From assembly GCA_027625915.1 (NCBI GenBank), contig JANTQA010000048.1:372001-436000 (forward strand): DNA of 64,000 nt, in the 5' to 3' direction. Position numbers and translations under genes: made by a program. The notes below the pieces were generated by a model. It saw only the letters and a list, made by a program, of their open reading frames with translations, was not told where the DNA came from and ran no database searches. The stretch's first letter is position 1, and each line of letters begins with the position of its first letter. Shown here one piece after another: positions 42,246 through 54,525 of this stretch. Source of the stretch: Anaeramoeba flamelloides. Taxonomy: Eukaryota > Metamonada > Anaeramoebidae.

Positions 42246-43468
42246 TTAAGGGATTAGTACCTCTTATTTATTTTTTTTCCCAAAGGTAATAGAGTAATTA
42301 TTTACATAAGGATTCAATTAAACCCAATAATAAACTTCGTTTGTCAACTTTAGAGAAATGAATAATCATTTTTAAAAGATTTCATTTTTCTCAATGGAAT
42401 TTTCAATCAAAAGATCTGATCCATTTTTGTTAGGTTTTTGGATCAAATTAGAAAAATAAAAATTTGCAAAACAATTTATTTTTGAAGAAATATCACTTTT
42501 AGTAATTTCTGAGAGTCGCTATGAACAAGTAACGTTGTGTCTTTAATATTATTTTAAAAATAAATGAAAAATAAATCAAATATTGTATCCTTGAAGATCT
42601 AAAAAATTTGAACATTTATTTTATTCAGAAATATTTATTCAATTTCTTGAAATGTAAAAGACTTGTCAATATACTTTTTCAAATATCAAGAGTATAAACA
42701 AGGAACTGTTTGTATTAAAATCAGGTATTTGATAATATCTATTATTTTTATTATTATTATGCATTTATTTATTTGAATTGTTTTGTTTGTTGCAAAATCT
42801 TGAAAAAATTGAGAAATAAAAGTAAAACCTATTTGATACATTTAATCATTGGGTTTCTAATGACTTACTGAAATAATTAAGATTGGGTTTATAATTATTA
42901 ATTATAAATAATCAAATTAAAAAGTATTTCTTTAGATAATAAGTTGAATTTTCCAGGTTTTAAAAAAGTATTTGGGTAGAATTTTTAATTCGATTGTTTG
43001 GTTCTTTTTCTCATATTTTTTCATTTAATCCTTAGAAAAAATAGATTTGGTCTGTTCTTTGAATCAAAAAATTATATTTTTTACAAGTTTAAAATAATTA
43101 TTGTATTTTTTTTGAGATTAAGTAGATTTTTTAAACTTAATTATTTTAGAAGTTAGTGGTTTCATTTTCAAAGTGTATTTTTGTACACTTCCTTTACAAG
43201 CAATAAGATTTCAATATTCTTTTAAAGAAAATAATTTTTTTTTTAAATAATTCAAAAATAAATTGGATTTTGAACTTTTCAAAAATGGGAAAAATGGATC
43301 AGTCTTTTAAAAACAATAATTCATTTCTGAAAATGGTATTAAAAGTAATCCATGTCTTGTAGTTATCAGATTTTTACTTTATTTTTCAATTTCAAGATAC
43401 AGTAAATTTTTTTTTAAAATTTGTTAGTAAATTTACTTAAGAATTTTTTTAGTTTACTAGTCCCTTAA
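42246..43468 (+). mobile_element. Element FE, copy 1 (about 1.2 kb, uninterrupted)
   Basis: Runs from TTAAGGGATTAGTACC to the inverse end ACTAGTCCCTTAA. Two inverted relatives lie at 48527-49781 and about 57795-59515. At 42817-42818 it carries the intact TA site where the third copy has an A element. No frame of note. Confidence 0.75.
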
Positions 43469-44125
43469 AAATAAATTTCAATCTGTAGAAATTGGCGAAA
43501 AAAATTATTAATTTCAAAGTTTAAAATCATATCCAAAAACATCAAAAAAAATTTTATAAGATCGATCTTTTTAAAAGGAAAATTTTCAAAAAAAATTACT
43601 TCATGGTATTTTTAAATACTAGTTCAAAATTATTAATATTTCAAACTTGTGAAATGTAACTGTAAAAAATATGAATACAGCAATAGGAATTACTTTGAGT
43701 TTAAAGATTTGAAATGGAAATTATGAAATAGTAATATCAAATTTTGGTGGTCTTAGAAGATAAAATTGTTAATCTTGCGAAAATTACTTATTTTTTTGAA
43801 AAAGAAATTCTCAATGATTAAATATAACTGAGATTATGTAACTCCTTTCTGTTTACTTTTATCACACAATTTCACCATTTTCACTGGGAAAGGTAGCCTT
43901 ATATTAAACAACCAAAAATCATTTTTTTTAATTTTTTCTCAAAAATCTTTATGTAGGTCTATCACCTTTCAACCTTTTTATAAAAAAACCTTTAACAAAA
44001 ATGAATATTCCACACAAAACGATCCTAAACTTTTTTTTTTTTTTTTGTACTTTCCTTGTGTTTTTTTTTTTATGATCAAATTTCAACTCATAACTCTAAA
44101 ACAAAAAGTTCAATATTAACTTCAA

Positions 44126-44739
44126 ATGGGTAAATTAAAAGTACGTGAATTACGTGAAAAAAATAGAGAAGAACTCAACAAACAACTTGAAGAACTCAAA
44201 ACAGAACTTTGGCAATTACGTGTAAATAAAGTATCTTCTTCAAATGCTTCAAAATTACCAAAAATGTACTTTATTAATTTTTTTTTTTTTTTTATTGTTT
44301 TTTCATCCCACTAAACAAAACAAAATATTAAAAAAATCAATCCAAAAGCGTACTGAATCTTATTTTTTTGTTTTACTTTCTTTTTTTTTTTTTTTTTTTT
44401 TTTGTTCTTTTTGCTTTTATTTTTTTTTTTGTTTATTGTTTTTTGTTTTTTGTTTTTGTAAAACAAATTAATACTGTTTACGTTTGACAAAAATAAAAAA
44501 ATAGTAAATTAGTAAGAAAAGACATTGCACGTGTCTTGACTGTCATCAATCAAAAAAGAAAAGCAGCAAACAGAGAACAATTCAAATCATACAAACACAT
44601 GCCACTCGATCTTCGTAAAAAAAGAACAAGAGCAATCAGAAGAAGACTTCCATTAAAATATGCACTTGCAAAAACTGAAAGACAAAAGAAAAGAGAAAAA
44701 CATTACCCACAAAGAAAATTCGCTGTTAAATTGAAATAA
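44126..44739 (+). CDS. RPL35: 60S ribosomal protein L35 (uL29), two exons
   Basis: Component of the large ribosomal subunit near the polypeptide exit tunnel. Exons 44126-44265 and 44505-44739, intron 239 bp (donor GTACTT, acceptor ATAG), giving 124 residues; the eukaryotic protein is usually about 123. The join restores [20 protein letters not shown], the conserved core across the splice. N-terminal [13 protein letters not shown] and ELWQLRVNK match the L29 helix pair. The C-terminus is Arg/Lys-rich ([13 protein letters not shown]). The intron is pyrimidine-rich. Identification is secure. Confidence 0.97.
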
Positions 44740-45769
44740 GTGGCTTTTACAAAACTTAAATGAATTGGTTTGAGATAAAATTTATTATTCTAAAAAGGCA
44801 ACAAGAATGGTGAATATTATTTTCTCTTCTTTTGTGTGATTATACCGATCCCTGAAAAGTCAATTAACTCTTTTTTTTTTTTTTTTTTTTTTAGCATCCG
44901 TTTGCTTGCTTTGATCTGAATTAAACTTTTTCACTATTTGGAGGAAGCTTTAGAAAAAAAAAAGAAATACAACACATAGAGAAATGTTCTCTGTCTCTTT
45001 TCCTACTTATTTTTTTCTTTTTTTGTTTTTAATTTAATTTTTTTTGGACTTTTTTAAAAATTCATTTTTTCTGAGTTGGTTTAGCTTGAATATGAAACTT
45101 TAACAAAATTAAGATTTCAATTTCTGTGTGTTTTCAAAGAGAACAACTTTGTGTCTATTACTACACAAGCAAATTCAAGGAATTGTTTTTTTCTGTTTGG
45201 ATAGGACTCTTTGGTCAAAATTATTTTCTTCTTCTTACCATTTTAAACCTTACTTATTATTGTCTAGTATTTTATGGCGTCATTTTATTTATTAATTTAT
45301 GTTTTCATTTAAAACAGTATTTAGTGTGCTGATCTCAATTTAAAATAAGAATTCTTGGAATGTATCAAATATTTTTTTCTATTATCACTGTGTTAAAGTC
45401 TACTTATTATTAATGTTTTTACAAAGCAAAATTGAAAAATAATCAAAGTCAACAAAAGACTAAATTCAGAATAATTTCTCAAAGAACTGTTGATAAAATG
45501 TTTTTTTTTTAAAAAAAAAATAGAAAAAAAATTATAGTAATTTAAATTTTTTTAGAACAATTTACTTTTTTGAAGAATTTAATAAACAATGTACATTCGT
45601 TTATTAGTGAATTTTGTAATAAAAACTAAAGTTTATATGCGGTTTTTAGTGTGATAAAGTGGGATTTTATTTAAAGAATAATAGATATTTTTTCAAAAAT
45701 AGATAACCACATTTCAACATTTTTAGTTATACCAAAATTTAATTTTGGATAAAAAACTTTTTTTCCAAT

Positions 45770-45950
45770 TAATTATAGACTGAATTTAAAATCAAACCAT
45801 TATAATATTGCGATATATGCAATTATTTCTCATTTACAATAGATCACAAAATATAAAATTAATCAAAATATCTAAATATAGTGAATACTAATAAATCAAG
45901 AGTTTTCTAAAAGTTTTGGGGGTTGGCAAAACAATAAATATTTCTCGAAA
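45770..45950 (+). mobile_element. Probable fragment of MITE family A
   Basis: Left-half similarity only: ATACTAATAAATCAAGAG followed by AAGTTTTGGGGGTTGGCAAA matches the internal-motif region of A copies. Strongly diverged, boundaries uncertain. Confidence 0.45.
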
Positions 45951-46218
45951 ATTGGTACTTTTTTATTATTATTTTTTAGCTTTCAAAAAAACAATATCTA
46001 TTTAATTTGAATAGATTGAAAATAATTAATCTTTAGATTTTAATTTCAATAATTTATAAAATATCAGAAATTTTTAAATATTGGACGATATTCTTTTTTA
46101 AAAAATATAGGATATAAATGACATATAATGATAATTAAAATAAGTTATCAAGGGATGTTTATAATTTTTAAAATAATGATTATTATTAATTGGTATTTGT
46201 TTCATGTGTTTTAAAATA

Positions 46219-46765
46219 AACTTAAATTCAAAATTTTCAAAGTGGTTAAAAGAGTTATAATAATCATAATAAATATAATTTCATTCAACTTTGAAATAAT
46301 TTTGATTTATGTAAAATATGAAAATCATTTTTTTCCTCTTTTAATTTTGTATTTTCAATTACTTTTTTGAATTACGGGGCATGTTCCTTTCGATCGGAAA
46401 TTTTTTTCGAGCGGTTGATTGATATTCTGTTAAAGTTGGGTTGTTCAAAATAGAAGAACTCAAATAAAATTAGTCAGATGGTGTCTAGTCATTTGATTGA
46501 TCAATAATCTTTAATAGAAATTCAATAAATTTACCAATGCATTTTTTTTTTTTTTGTTCTCTCCAAAATTAATAAAAAAATCTTTGGCTCGTTAGTATTA
46601 TTAATTATTTAGTTTATTTATTTTATGGGATTTGTAATTTATAAACAAGTGTTAAAATTTCAATTAGTAAATGCTTTTAATTTGGCATTGATTCTAGAAT
46701 TTTTTAAATAAGAAGTTTTTTTATTCAAAAATTAAATATCAGTCTATTAGATTATTTTAATTTAT
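46219..46765 (-). mobile_element. MITE family A, copy 4
   Basis: Reverse-oriented copy. Its terminus at 46219 (AACTTAAATTCAAAATTTTC) follows TA at 46217-46218; the body aligns to 7102-7637 reversed (e.g. GTTGGGTTGTTCAAAATAGA). The far end is decayed and its limit approximate. Confidence 0.75.
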
Positions 46766-47794
46766 AATGTATTTAAATTTTTCAGAAATTAAAGTAAAAT
46801 CTATTCAAACTTTTAGTCTTTGAATTGAATAAATTCTCTGAAATTAAGTTATTTTTTGTTATCGGTTATTGTTTTAAAAGTATCAATTGAAAAATTATTT
46901 CTTTTCTATTTTCAGCTAATTTTTGTAAATTTTAAAAACTGGTTTTAGGAATTTTCTGAATTGTTTTGTTTGGTGGTGTTGGGTAAATTGTTTATAAAAA
47001 AAAAAAAGGGGGGGGTATCATTATAATTTATTGTGAAACTGAACTAATTTGTGATAAAATTAAAAATAAAAATAAAAATAAATAAAATGGATCTTAAAAG
47101 GTGAAGAAAGTATGGAACGTAAACTAGTATCATTCTCTAAAAAACTTTGATTTGCATTTATAAATAAATCACATTTTTTTTTTTTTTTCCTTCTTTCTGA
47201 AAATAATAGTATTTTCAATTTTTATTTTTTGGTATAGGTCATACAACTCATGTTGGTATGTTTTTCATTAAAAAAGCTTTGAAATAAAATTTTTTTTTTT
47301 TGATTTCAATTTTTTTTATTATAATGTATTGAACTTTAAAACTTAAAAATTGTCAAAAAATCTTTTTTCATTGATACATTTCAGTGGTAATCGGTAAAAA
47401 TTTTGAATACAAAAGCCAAAAATTCCATGTTTCGTTTTTTAGATCTGAATTAATTGTGTAACAATTTGGAAATCTTTTTTAATCGAATTTTCCAAAATAC
47501 CCACATTTTTAATTTGAAATTTTCTTGTTTGTTCAATTCCAATTTAAAAATTATATATTTGACAAAATGATACCACAAATTAGAGAAATAGTAAAAAGTT
47601 GTTAATTAAATAAATAAATGGATTGTGTTATTTTGGATTAGTTTTATATAATTACAGACAATAGTAAGAAATTATTTTTTGTTGATCAATACTGTTGATC
47701 AGTTAATAATTCCAAAAAGATTATTTATCTGGTTATTAATTGCGTTGAAGAATTCTAAAATTCACATAAACTGCTATATTGGAAGTTAAGATGA

Positions 47795-48000
47795 TCCTAA
47801 ATTGTTAAAAAATCTCCAAAAAAAAATTATTAGTAAAATGTGCAAAATTGATCTCAAAAATTAATAATGATCTCTGTATTGGTAAAAAAAAAGAATTTAA
47901 GAAAATAGTATGTGCTTTGAGGCAAATTTAATGGTTTGATCAAATATCTAAAGATTACGCCGTTGAACTAATCTTTCTTACTTTTATCATAAAATTAGGA
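47795..48000. mobile_element. Decayed fragment of element Z
   Basis: Blocks such as AATGATCTCTGTATTGGTAA and GAGGCAAATTTAATGGTTTGA align in order to 12815-12950 inside the Z elements. Old and partial. Confidence 0.45.
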
Positions 48001-48436
48001 TTATTTGATCAAAAATTTAATTTGGTTAAAACAATAAATTATTAACTAATAGATTATTTTAATAAATAATTTTCACGAATAGAAAATATATTAAAATTAA
48101 AACTAGTATAAGTAGAAAGGGGGGTTATAAATTGTTGGTTTTTTTGTTTTATTCTTTTCTAAATCTTGAAATTGATAAATTGAAAAATACATTCATTTAT
48201 GTACGTTTAAAACATTGTTTTTAAAATTCGGGGATATTTAATGATGGTTTTTTTGATTTAAGAATTGGAAAAGTAAATCAAAAAAAAAAAATCGGAAATG
48301 GTAATTTTTCATGGTGGTCCTTAATAAAAATATCTAATTATTTAATTGTTCAATTAGATTTTTGATAATTTTTTAGTACAATTGGGGTCCGGGTGTGCTA
48401 ATATGATTTAGTTTTAATTTAAACCCATTTTAATTG

Positions 48437-48439
<3 letters not shown>

Positions 48440-48513
<74 letters not shown>
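48440..48513. repeat. TA dinucleotide microsatellite
   Basis: About 37 TA units with one TG interruption, just outside the left end of FE copy 2. A shorter one (about 48979-49003) lies inside that copy. Confidence 0.95.
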
Positions 48514-48515
<2 letters not shown>

Positions 48516-48526
48516 AAACTAATACT

Positions 48527-49781
48527 TGAAAAGACTAATAAACCACAAAACAAAGTCATAATATTTAATCGATAATTAAAAAAAAAAAATTCCACAAATT
48601 GAGATTTACAAAAGGGTAAAAACCATGAGCTATATAAAGACCAAAATTGCTTTTAAAAATATTTTTCGAAAAGAATTATCATTTATAAAAGGTTTGATAC
48701 ATCTTTCTCATAATTAATCCAGGTTCAAAACCAACATATTTTCACATTATTTGTAAAAATTCATTCTCGTCGAAGAAGAAAAAAAGTAAATTATCTGTAA
48801 AACAGGTAGTAAAAAAAAAAAAAAATACTTGGTAAATAAAATCACTAAGTTTCTGAATACCCTTGTGTTAAAATCTATTTAATTGAAAAAAAAAATACAA
48901 TAATTTTTTTAATCTTGAAAAAAAATATAATTTCTTTATTCGAAGAGCCAGTTTAAAACAATTATTTGGTTTTTTAGAATATATATATATATATATATAT
49001 ATATTTAAAAACAACTTAATCATTGAATTAAACTTTTTCCCTAAGTATTTTTTTTAGAAACCTCGAAAACTTGACTTATCTCCTAAAGATATACTATTTA
49101 ATTTAGTCATTTTTAATCAATAATATTTAAGAACCCAATATTGGTTATTCCGGTGGGATATTAACGAAACAAAGATTAAAAATACCAGGGTCCTTTAATG
49201 CTAGCTATGGTCATTTGTATAAATATTTTCGAACTGATTTGATCACTCCAACTAAATAATTATAATAATAAAAACAATAGACCTGATCATGTAGATGGTT
49301 TTAATAATAATAATTCATTATTTATTCTCTCAATATTTGAAAAAGAATATTAGATAATCTTTCAAATTTCAAGAAATTCCAGCATTTATTGAGTGATGAA
49401 AATAAATGATCAATTTTTTTATGATATTTATTGATTAAATATTTGATTTATTTTTCTAATAATTTTAAAATAAGATTAAATTCTCAATGTTATTTTTTCC
49501 TACAAACAATCAAAAATTACGAAAAGTGAGATTTCAGAAAAATAAAAATATTTTATATTTTTCTTTTTCTGCTTTGAAACCCATAAACCCAACTCATAAG
49601 TATCAGATCCTATTTACAAAAAAAAATTATTTGGAAAAAATGGACTAATTTTCAAAATGATAAATCATTTCTCTAAAGTTGAATAAATCAGTTTTTTTAT
49701 CGAAAACAAATTGTATTATTGTGTAAATAAGTAATCTATTACCTTTGGGGAAATAATAAATAAGAGTTCCTAATCCCTTCA
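48527..49781 (-). mobile_element. Element FE, copy 2
   Basis: Aligns inverted to 42246-43468. Ends are decayed: TGAAAAGACTAATAAAC on the left and CCTAATCCCTTCA on the right in place of TTAA-GGG. A TA microsatellite expanded inside it near 48990. Confidence 0.65.
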
Positions 49782-50287
49782 GAAGGAAATTTGAAACAAA
49801 CAAATTATCATTTTGGGAAATTTTTTACTGGCAATATTAGATACCATTCAATTCTACAGAAAAAAGCCACATTTTATTTTTTTTATTTTTCACTTGACAT
49901 TAAAAAGTCAAAAACTTTCGAGTGTTACTCTAATTTTTAAAATTGAACAGAAAATTCCCCGAATATGAATATTAAAGTATCGTATCTTTTAAGAAATCTG
50001 TTAGTGTCTGTAATCTCGATTTAAAAAAAAAATAATGTAAAAATTTAAAAAGTTTTTAAGTATTTATTTGACCAAAAAGGAGGTGTTCCAAAAATAAGAA
50101 TAATAAAAAAGTAACTAAATACTTTAAAAAGACCATATTTGGTTTTTAAATTTAGGATCAAAAAAACCAAATAAATTAATAAATTAGATTTAAAAAAACA
50201 GAAAATAAATAAATTAAAAATTTTTTTTTTTCAATTTAAGATAAAGTCGATTTGTGGATACAAAAGAACAAGTAATCTAAATGTGAT

Positions 50288-50869
50288 TTATTTTTTGGAT
50301 CTTTGGTTGATTTCACGGGCGTCTTGACAAATGACACATGGCATACATATGGCTGCGGTAAGACAATCGTTGAGAAGTGCTTCTTCAAATCCATAGGATG
50401 ATCTGATTTGTTGTCTTGTGAAAAATTCTGGTGGGCAACCTGTTGTTGTGAAAGGGTTTTAGGAGTGTTGATTGTTTGTTTTTTTTTTTTTTTTTTTTAT
50501 TGTTTGAATGTTTTAATTTTTAGGAGAAATTCATAGTTTTTTTTGGTACAACGTAAAATAATGTTGTTTTTCGGAAAAATGACTTACAGAGACAATCACA
50601 AATAGTACAATTTCTTTCGTCAATAGCAGCTTTGTTTTTAGCTGATTGTAATGTTGGACATACAAGTCCACAAATACATACATTAAAATCTTCGAAGCAA
50701 GAAAATAATCCGGATTTCCAGAGATCAGACACTAATATGTTTTTAAAAAAATAATTATTTTTTAAAAGAAGAAATAAATTAGGCTTTTGTTGAGAAAAAA
50801 AAAAAAAAAAATGATCATCGCGTTATTGAATTAAACCACACTACCTGAAATTTTGATTTCGAATCTCAT
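50288..50869 (-). CDS. PLAC8-family cysteine-rich protein, three exons
   Basis: Small Cys-rich protein of the PLAC8 family (placenta-specific 8, plant cadmium-resistance and fruit-weight proteins), usually membrane-associated. Exons on the minus strand: 50869-50845, 50731-50588, 50439-50288; introns 113 and 148 bp with donors GTAGTG and GTAAGT, acceptors TTAG and CAG. The join gives 106 residues. Diagnostic pieces: WKSGLFSCFEDFNVCICGLVC, with its CxxGxxCP continuation, CTICDCLCC, then QQIRSSYGF, and NDCLTAAICMPCVICQDAREI near the end. The usual C..C...Q..RE signature is intact. The first exon (MRFEIKIS) is only 25 bp and is the least certain part; a different upstream start is possible. Confidence 0.85.
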
Positions 50870-52280
50870 TTAAGAAAAAAAAAGATTAAAAAAAAAAAAA
50901 AATAAGAAAAAAAAAAAAAAAATAGATAATGATGAATTGAGATTTTTCTTCTTTTCAGAAAATAAGGAATTCAAGAATTATTCTTTTGGATGAAGAGTAT
51001 TTTTTTTTTTTCGAAAAAAAAAGAAAGGAAAGAGAAAAAGCAATTCGACAAAGGAGTGTTTAAGTTTAAGAATAAAACGAAAAACTAAAATTTAAATAAA
51101 AATTTATGATCGTTGATTTGTTTTTAGAACTTTTTTTTCGGAAAGTAAAATTTTCTTTAGTGTGGTTTAATTCAAGGAATGTTTCGCTCAAAAGAAAAAG
51201 AAAAAAAATTATTTTTTGAATAAATAAAAAAAATAATTTAAAAAAAGAAAAAGCTTTTCCATAAAACAAAAAAAAAAAAAAAAAAAAAAAGAAAAAAGCT
51301 TACTTTGAAAAAATTAAATTTGAATAAATTAAAGAAAAATGATTTGGTATTTTCATTTTTGTGAATTAACTACGTGATTTTGGTGTTGTTAAAATGTTCT
51401 TTGTAGGATCGATTATTGAAATTCCTGAAGAAAAAACACCACAAGAAATTTAATAAATAATTGAGAATGAAATCAAGAATTATGAATTGGTGTAAAATGG
51501 TGTTCTGAAAGAGATTGGTTTTGTTCTAAAATTTTCGAAAGAATAATCTTCTTTTTAATAAGAAAAATTTTAGTCTTGTCAATTATTTCGTAAAAACACT
51601 CCACTTTGGAATGAGAACAAACACTTTGTTCACTCATTCCTTTTTCATCCAACCACACTAAAAATCACACTTTTCAAGGTTTGGAGAGTGTTTGAGAGAT
51701 TTGTAAATTGATCTAAAGCTTTTGAACGAACCATATCTTTGTAAAAGTTGTAAGATTTTTGAAAACAAACATCGCTTACTATTTTTTTATTTTCATACAA
51801 AAGAAAAGTGATTATTTTTCAAATTATTTTTTTTTTACATTTGAAAGTGATTCAAGAGTAAAAATTAAATGTTGGAATAAGTATTGGTAAGACAGAAAAA
51901 ATCACAACCTCATAAAAATGAAATTCTGTTTCAGTCGAAACGAATTCAAAAAAAATATTTTAGCTTTTATTCAAACCCTATCAAAAAACAAACACTTATA
52001 AAATTACCCAAATCGTTTCTGTTGGGAGAGTTGCAAATAGTAATTCCTCATTGATCTTTTGGAAATTTTTAAGGTTGATAATGAAAATCGTAACATTACC
52101 TTAAAACCTATGAAAGAAAGAACCGCACGAAACAAACTTTGGACTTGGGTGTCTTTATTGTAGTTTTTAAATAAGTAAATAAAAACGAATAGGTTTTTGG
52201 TTACAGTATTACGGTTTAAAATTTACTTATTCAAATATTCACCACTATTTAAACATCAACTTTTTTGATTTTTGAAACTA

Positions 52281-52757
52281 CAGTGGTGTAAATAACCCCT
52301 GTTGACAACCTTTAACCCGTTACTAAAATTTAACTCTAGTTTTTTTTATCAGACTTCGGTATTTGAAGAATAGAAGGCAGTTATATATTCTTGGTTCAGA
52401 TTTAAATCGACTCACGAGGTTAGATCTTTGATTAACCGAAAAGACTTAATAATATTAAAGGCTTTTGTTACAAAAATTTGGACATAATTACAAAATTACT
52501 AAGATTAAATGATTGTTTTTATCAAAATTCAAAAAATGAAATTTTGTTCATTTTTTTGTCAAAAAATAACATTTTAATCTTTCCATATCTTCATAATTCT
52601 TTTTTAAAATTTATTTAAAGAACCCCATTTCTTGTTTATATACCGTTTTCACCCCTTTGATTAATTTCTTTTATTTCTACCCTCAACAAAAATTTTTTAC
52701 ATGGATTAAATTTTAGTAATGGGGTAAAATAAAAAACACGTGTTATTCACACTACTG
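52281..52757. mobile_element. Mariner-like MITE P
   Basis: A 477-bp element; the left end CAGTGGTGTAAATAACCCC follows TA at 52279-52280; the right end is the inverse ACGTGTTATTCACACTACTG. Inverted similarity extends about 60 bp inward (GTTACTAAAATTTAA both sides). Ends resemble those of family I. Confidence 0.75.
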
Positions 52758-53257
52758 TTAATTTCCAAAAAATATCAAATTTCGTCATAAAAATCAAATA
52801 ACCATCTAAAAATTATTGATCTTTAAATATCTTTTGACTCAAATAAATCATATTACATTGATCAAATAACCAGTGACTAGGGTATAAAACACCCATTTCA
52901 AAAAAAAAAAAACAAGAACTTTTTTTTTCTTCTTGTCTAAAAGAAAACCATCAGTTTCTACTATCCAATACAACCCCTAAGTTAAAATTAATTTTGAAAG
53001 TCAACTAGTCCTGATTTTGAGTTAATTTTAAATTTGGAATCGAATTTGTTGAAAATTTTTGTATAATTTAGCTATTTTTTTCTGGTCAGTTTTTTAGTTT
53101 TTGAATTATTGTTTAAAATGTCTCGAATTTTTTATGAAAAAATTGAACACTTTGAGAATCCGTTTAGAGAATTTCTTTTTGAATAGAGTGTTTCCAAATC
53201 TTCTTATAATCAATGGTAAATAAAAACCCCATTTTCTATCTAGTACTTTCTTTACTA

Positions 53258-53799
53258 AACCCCATTCCAAAAATTTGGACATATCCAAAATCAAAAATAG
53301 GCAAAAAAAAAAAACCCAATTTATTTTATTTTTTCAAAGCCTCAGATTAAAACACATTTAAGTTATACAGTATTAATGTTGGAAATAGGTATTCATTTCC
53401 AACAAAATAAAAGAAAAAAAAATAGAAAACTAAAAAAAAAAAAAATGGAGTATCATAAATAATGAAACGAGCTGAACAAAAAATGTATATTGGTAAATTT
53501 GTTAAAATTTCACTAACAAATATTGATCGAATAATTGATAAGATATCATCTACCAATCGTATGTGATTTCAATATTAAACAAACTCAACACTAACCTTAT
53601 ATCAACCTACAAAAAAAAATTTTCACCGATCTTACCAAACCGATTATTTAACTCGAAAAAAAGAAAATGAAAAACAAAACAAAAAAGGCCAAAAATGACA
53701 TAGTTTGTAAAATCAAAATTATTTCTAAATTGAATATAAAGTACCATATTGATATCCCTTCAACTACTTAAACTGTGTTGGAATTATTCGAATTTAATT
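53258..53799 (+). mobile_element. MITE family B, copy 2 (complete)
   Basis: A 542-bp element flanked by TA (53256-53257 and 53800-53801), aligned end to end with 21027-21556. Left end AACCCCATTCCAAAAATTTG. Confidence 0.85.
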
Positions 53800-54344
53800 T
53801 ATTATAGGATTTTAGGGTGATAAGATTACTTATTACAAACCTAGGAAATTGATAAGATAATAAATTCCTTCTAGAGAAAAAATAAAAAAATGAATTTTTG
53901 GCCACTGTCGTCAAAATAATGCATATAGAAAAGTTTAATCCAGTGTTCAAAATAAAAAGTGTATTTTTTATTGAAGAACCCACTAGTATGAAAAAATAAA
54001 ATTGAAAAAAAAAAGTTAGACAAAACTACTCCATTCCTTAACCTTCCATCTTGAATAATAAAGTTTATTCACAATATAATCAAAATTCAAGAACTTTAAA
54101 TTCATGGAACTATTGTATTTATTGTTGTTAGTATAACCAACTTTTTTAAAAGTATCTAGTCTAGAAAAAAAGGCATTTTCGGGTAAAAAACCACAAATAA
54201 ACGGAAGAATGAATTATAGATTAATTCAACTTGGGGATATTAACTTTGATTGGTAATAACGAATAGTTATGAAAACATTGCACCCATCTAATAAAACTGA
54301 AAAAGAGAAAAAAAAATACTGATGATAATTATTGTAAGTGTCCG

Positions 54345-54525
54345 TCGAGTGCCTAGCTTTTCCAGAATTCAAAAGAATAGAGAAAAATCTTTGATTTTAC
54401 TCAATTCTTTTAAATTTTGGAAAAGCTAACGGCGGTTTTTTTTTTTACTTTTTGAAATAAACCGAAAATTTCTTAAAATTTTCTGTTTATTTCCAAAAGT
54501 AAAAAAAAAACCTAACGGAAAATCA
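54345..54525. mobile_element. Family G hairpin element, copy 5
   Basis: Two hairpins side by side: one on TTTTCCAGAATTCAAAAGAA with its inverse ending GGAAAAGCTAACGG, one on ACTTTTTGAAATAAACCGAA with its inverse ending AACCTAACGG. Preceded by GTCGAGTGCCTAGC, the same boundary word as other copies. Confidence 0.7.

Larger units (their letters stand above)
38557..44125. other. Intergenic stretch, no gene seen
   Basis: Between the coiled-coil gene and RPL35. Holds C copy 2 and FE copy 1. 39.6-42.2 kb shows no placed repeat; an A13-G9 run lies near 40745-40763. Short hydrophobic frames at 38956 and 40422 (minus) are unconvincing. Confidence 0.65.
44740..50287. other. Intergenic stretch, no gene seen
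   Basis: Between RPL35 (+) and PLAC8 (-), which converge here. Contains A copy 4 (minus), a nearby A fragment, a decayed Z fragment, two TA microsatellites and FE copy 2. An A11-G8 run lies near 46999-47017. Nothing coding recognised. Confidence 0.65.

Noticed and set aside
44244-44471. Phe-rich frame across the RPL35 intron
   Set aside because: Product of the T-rich intron; the correct exon join restores conserved L35 residues.
48440-48513. TA run considered as a replication or regulatory site
   Set aside because: Ordinary dinucleotide microsatellite; a similar one lies 500 bp away inside an FE copy.
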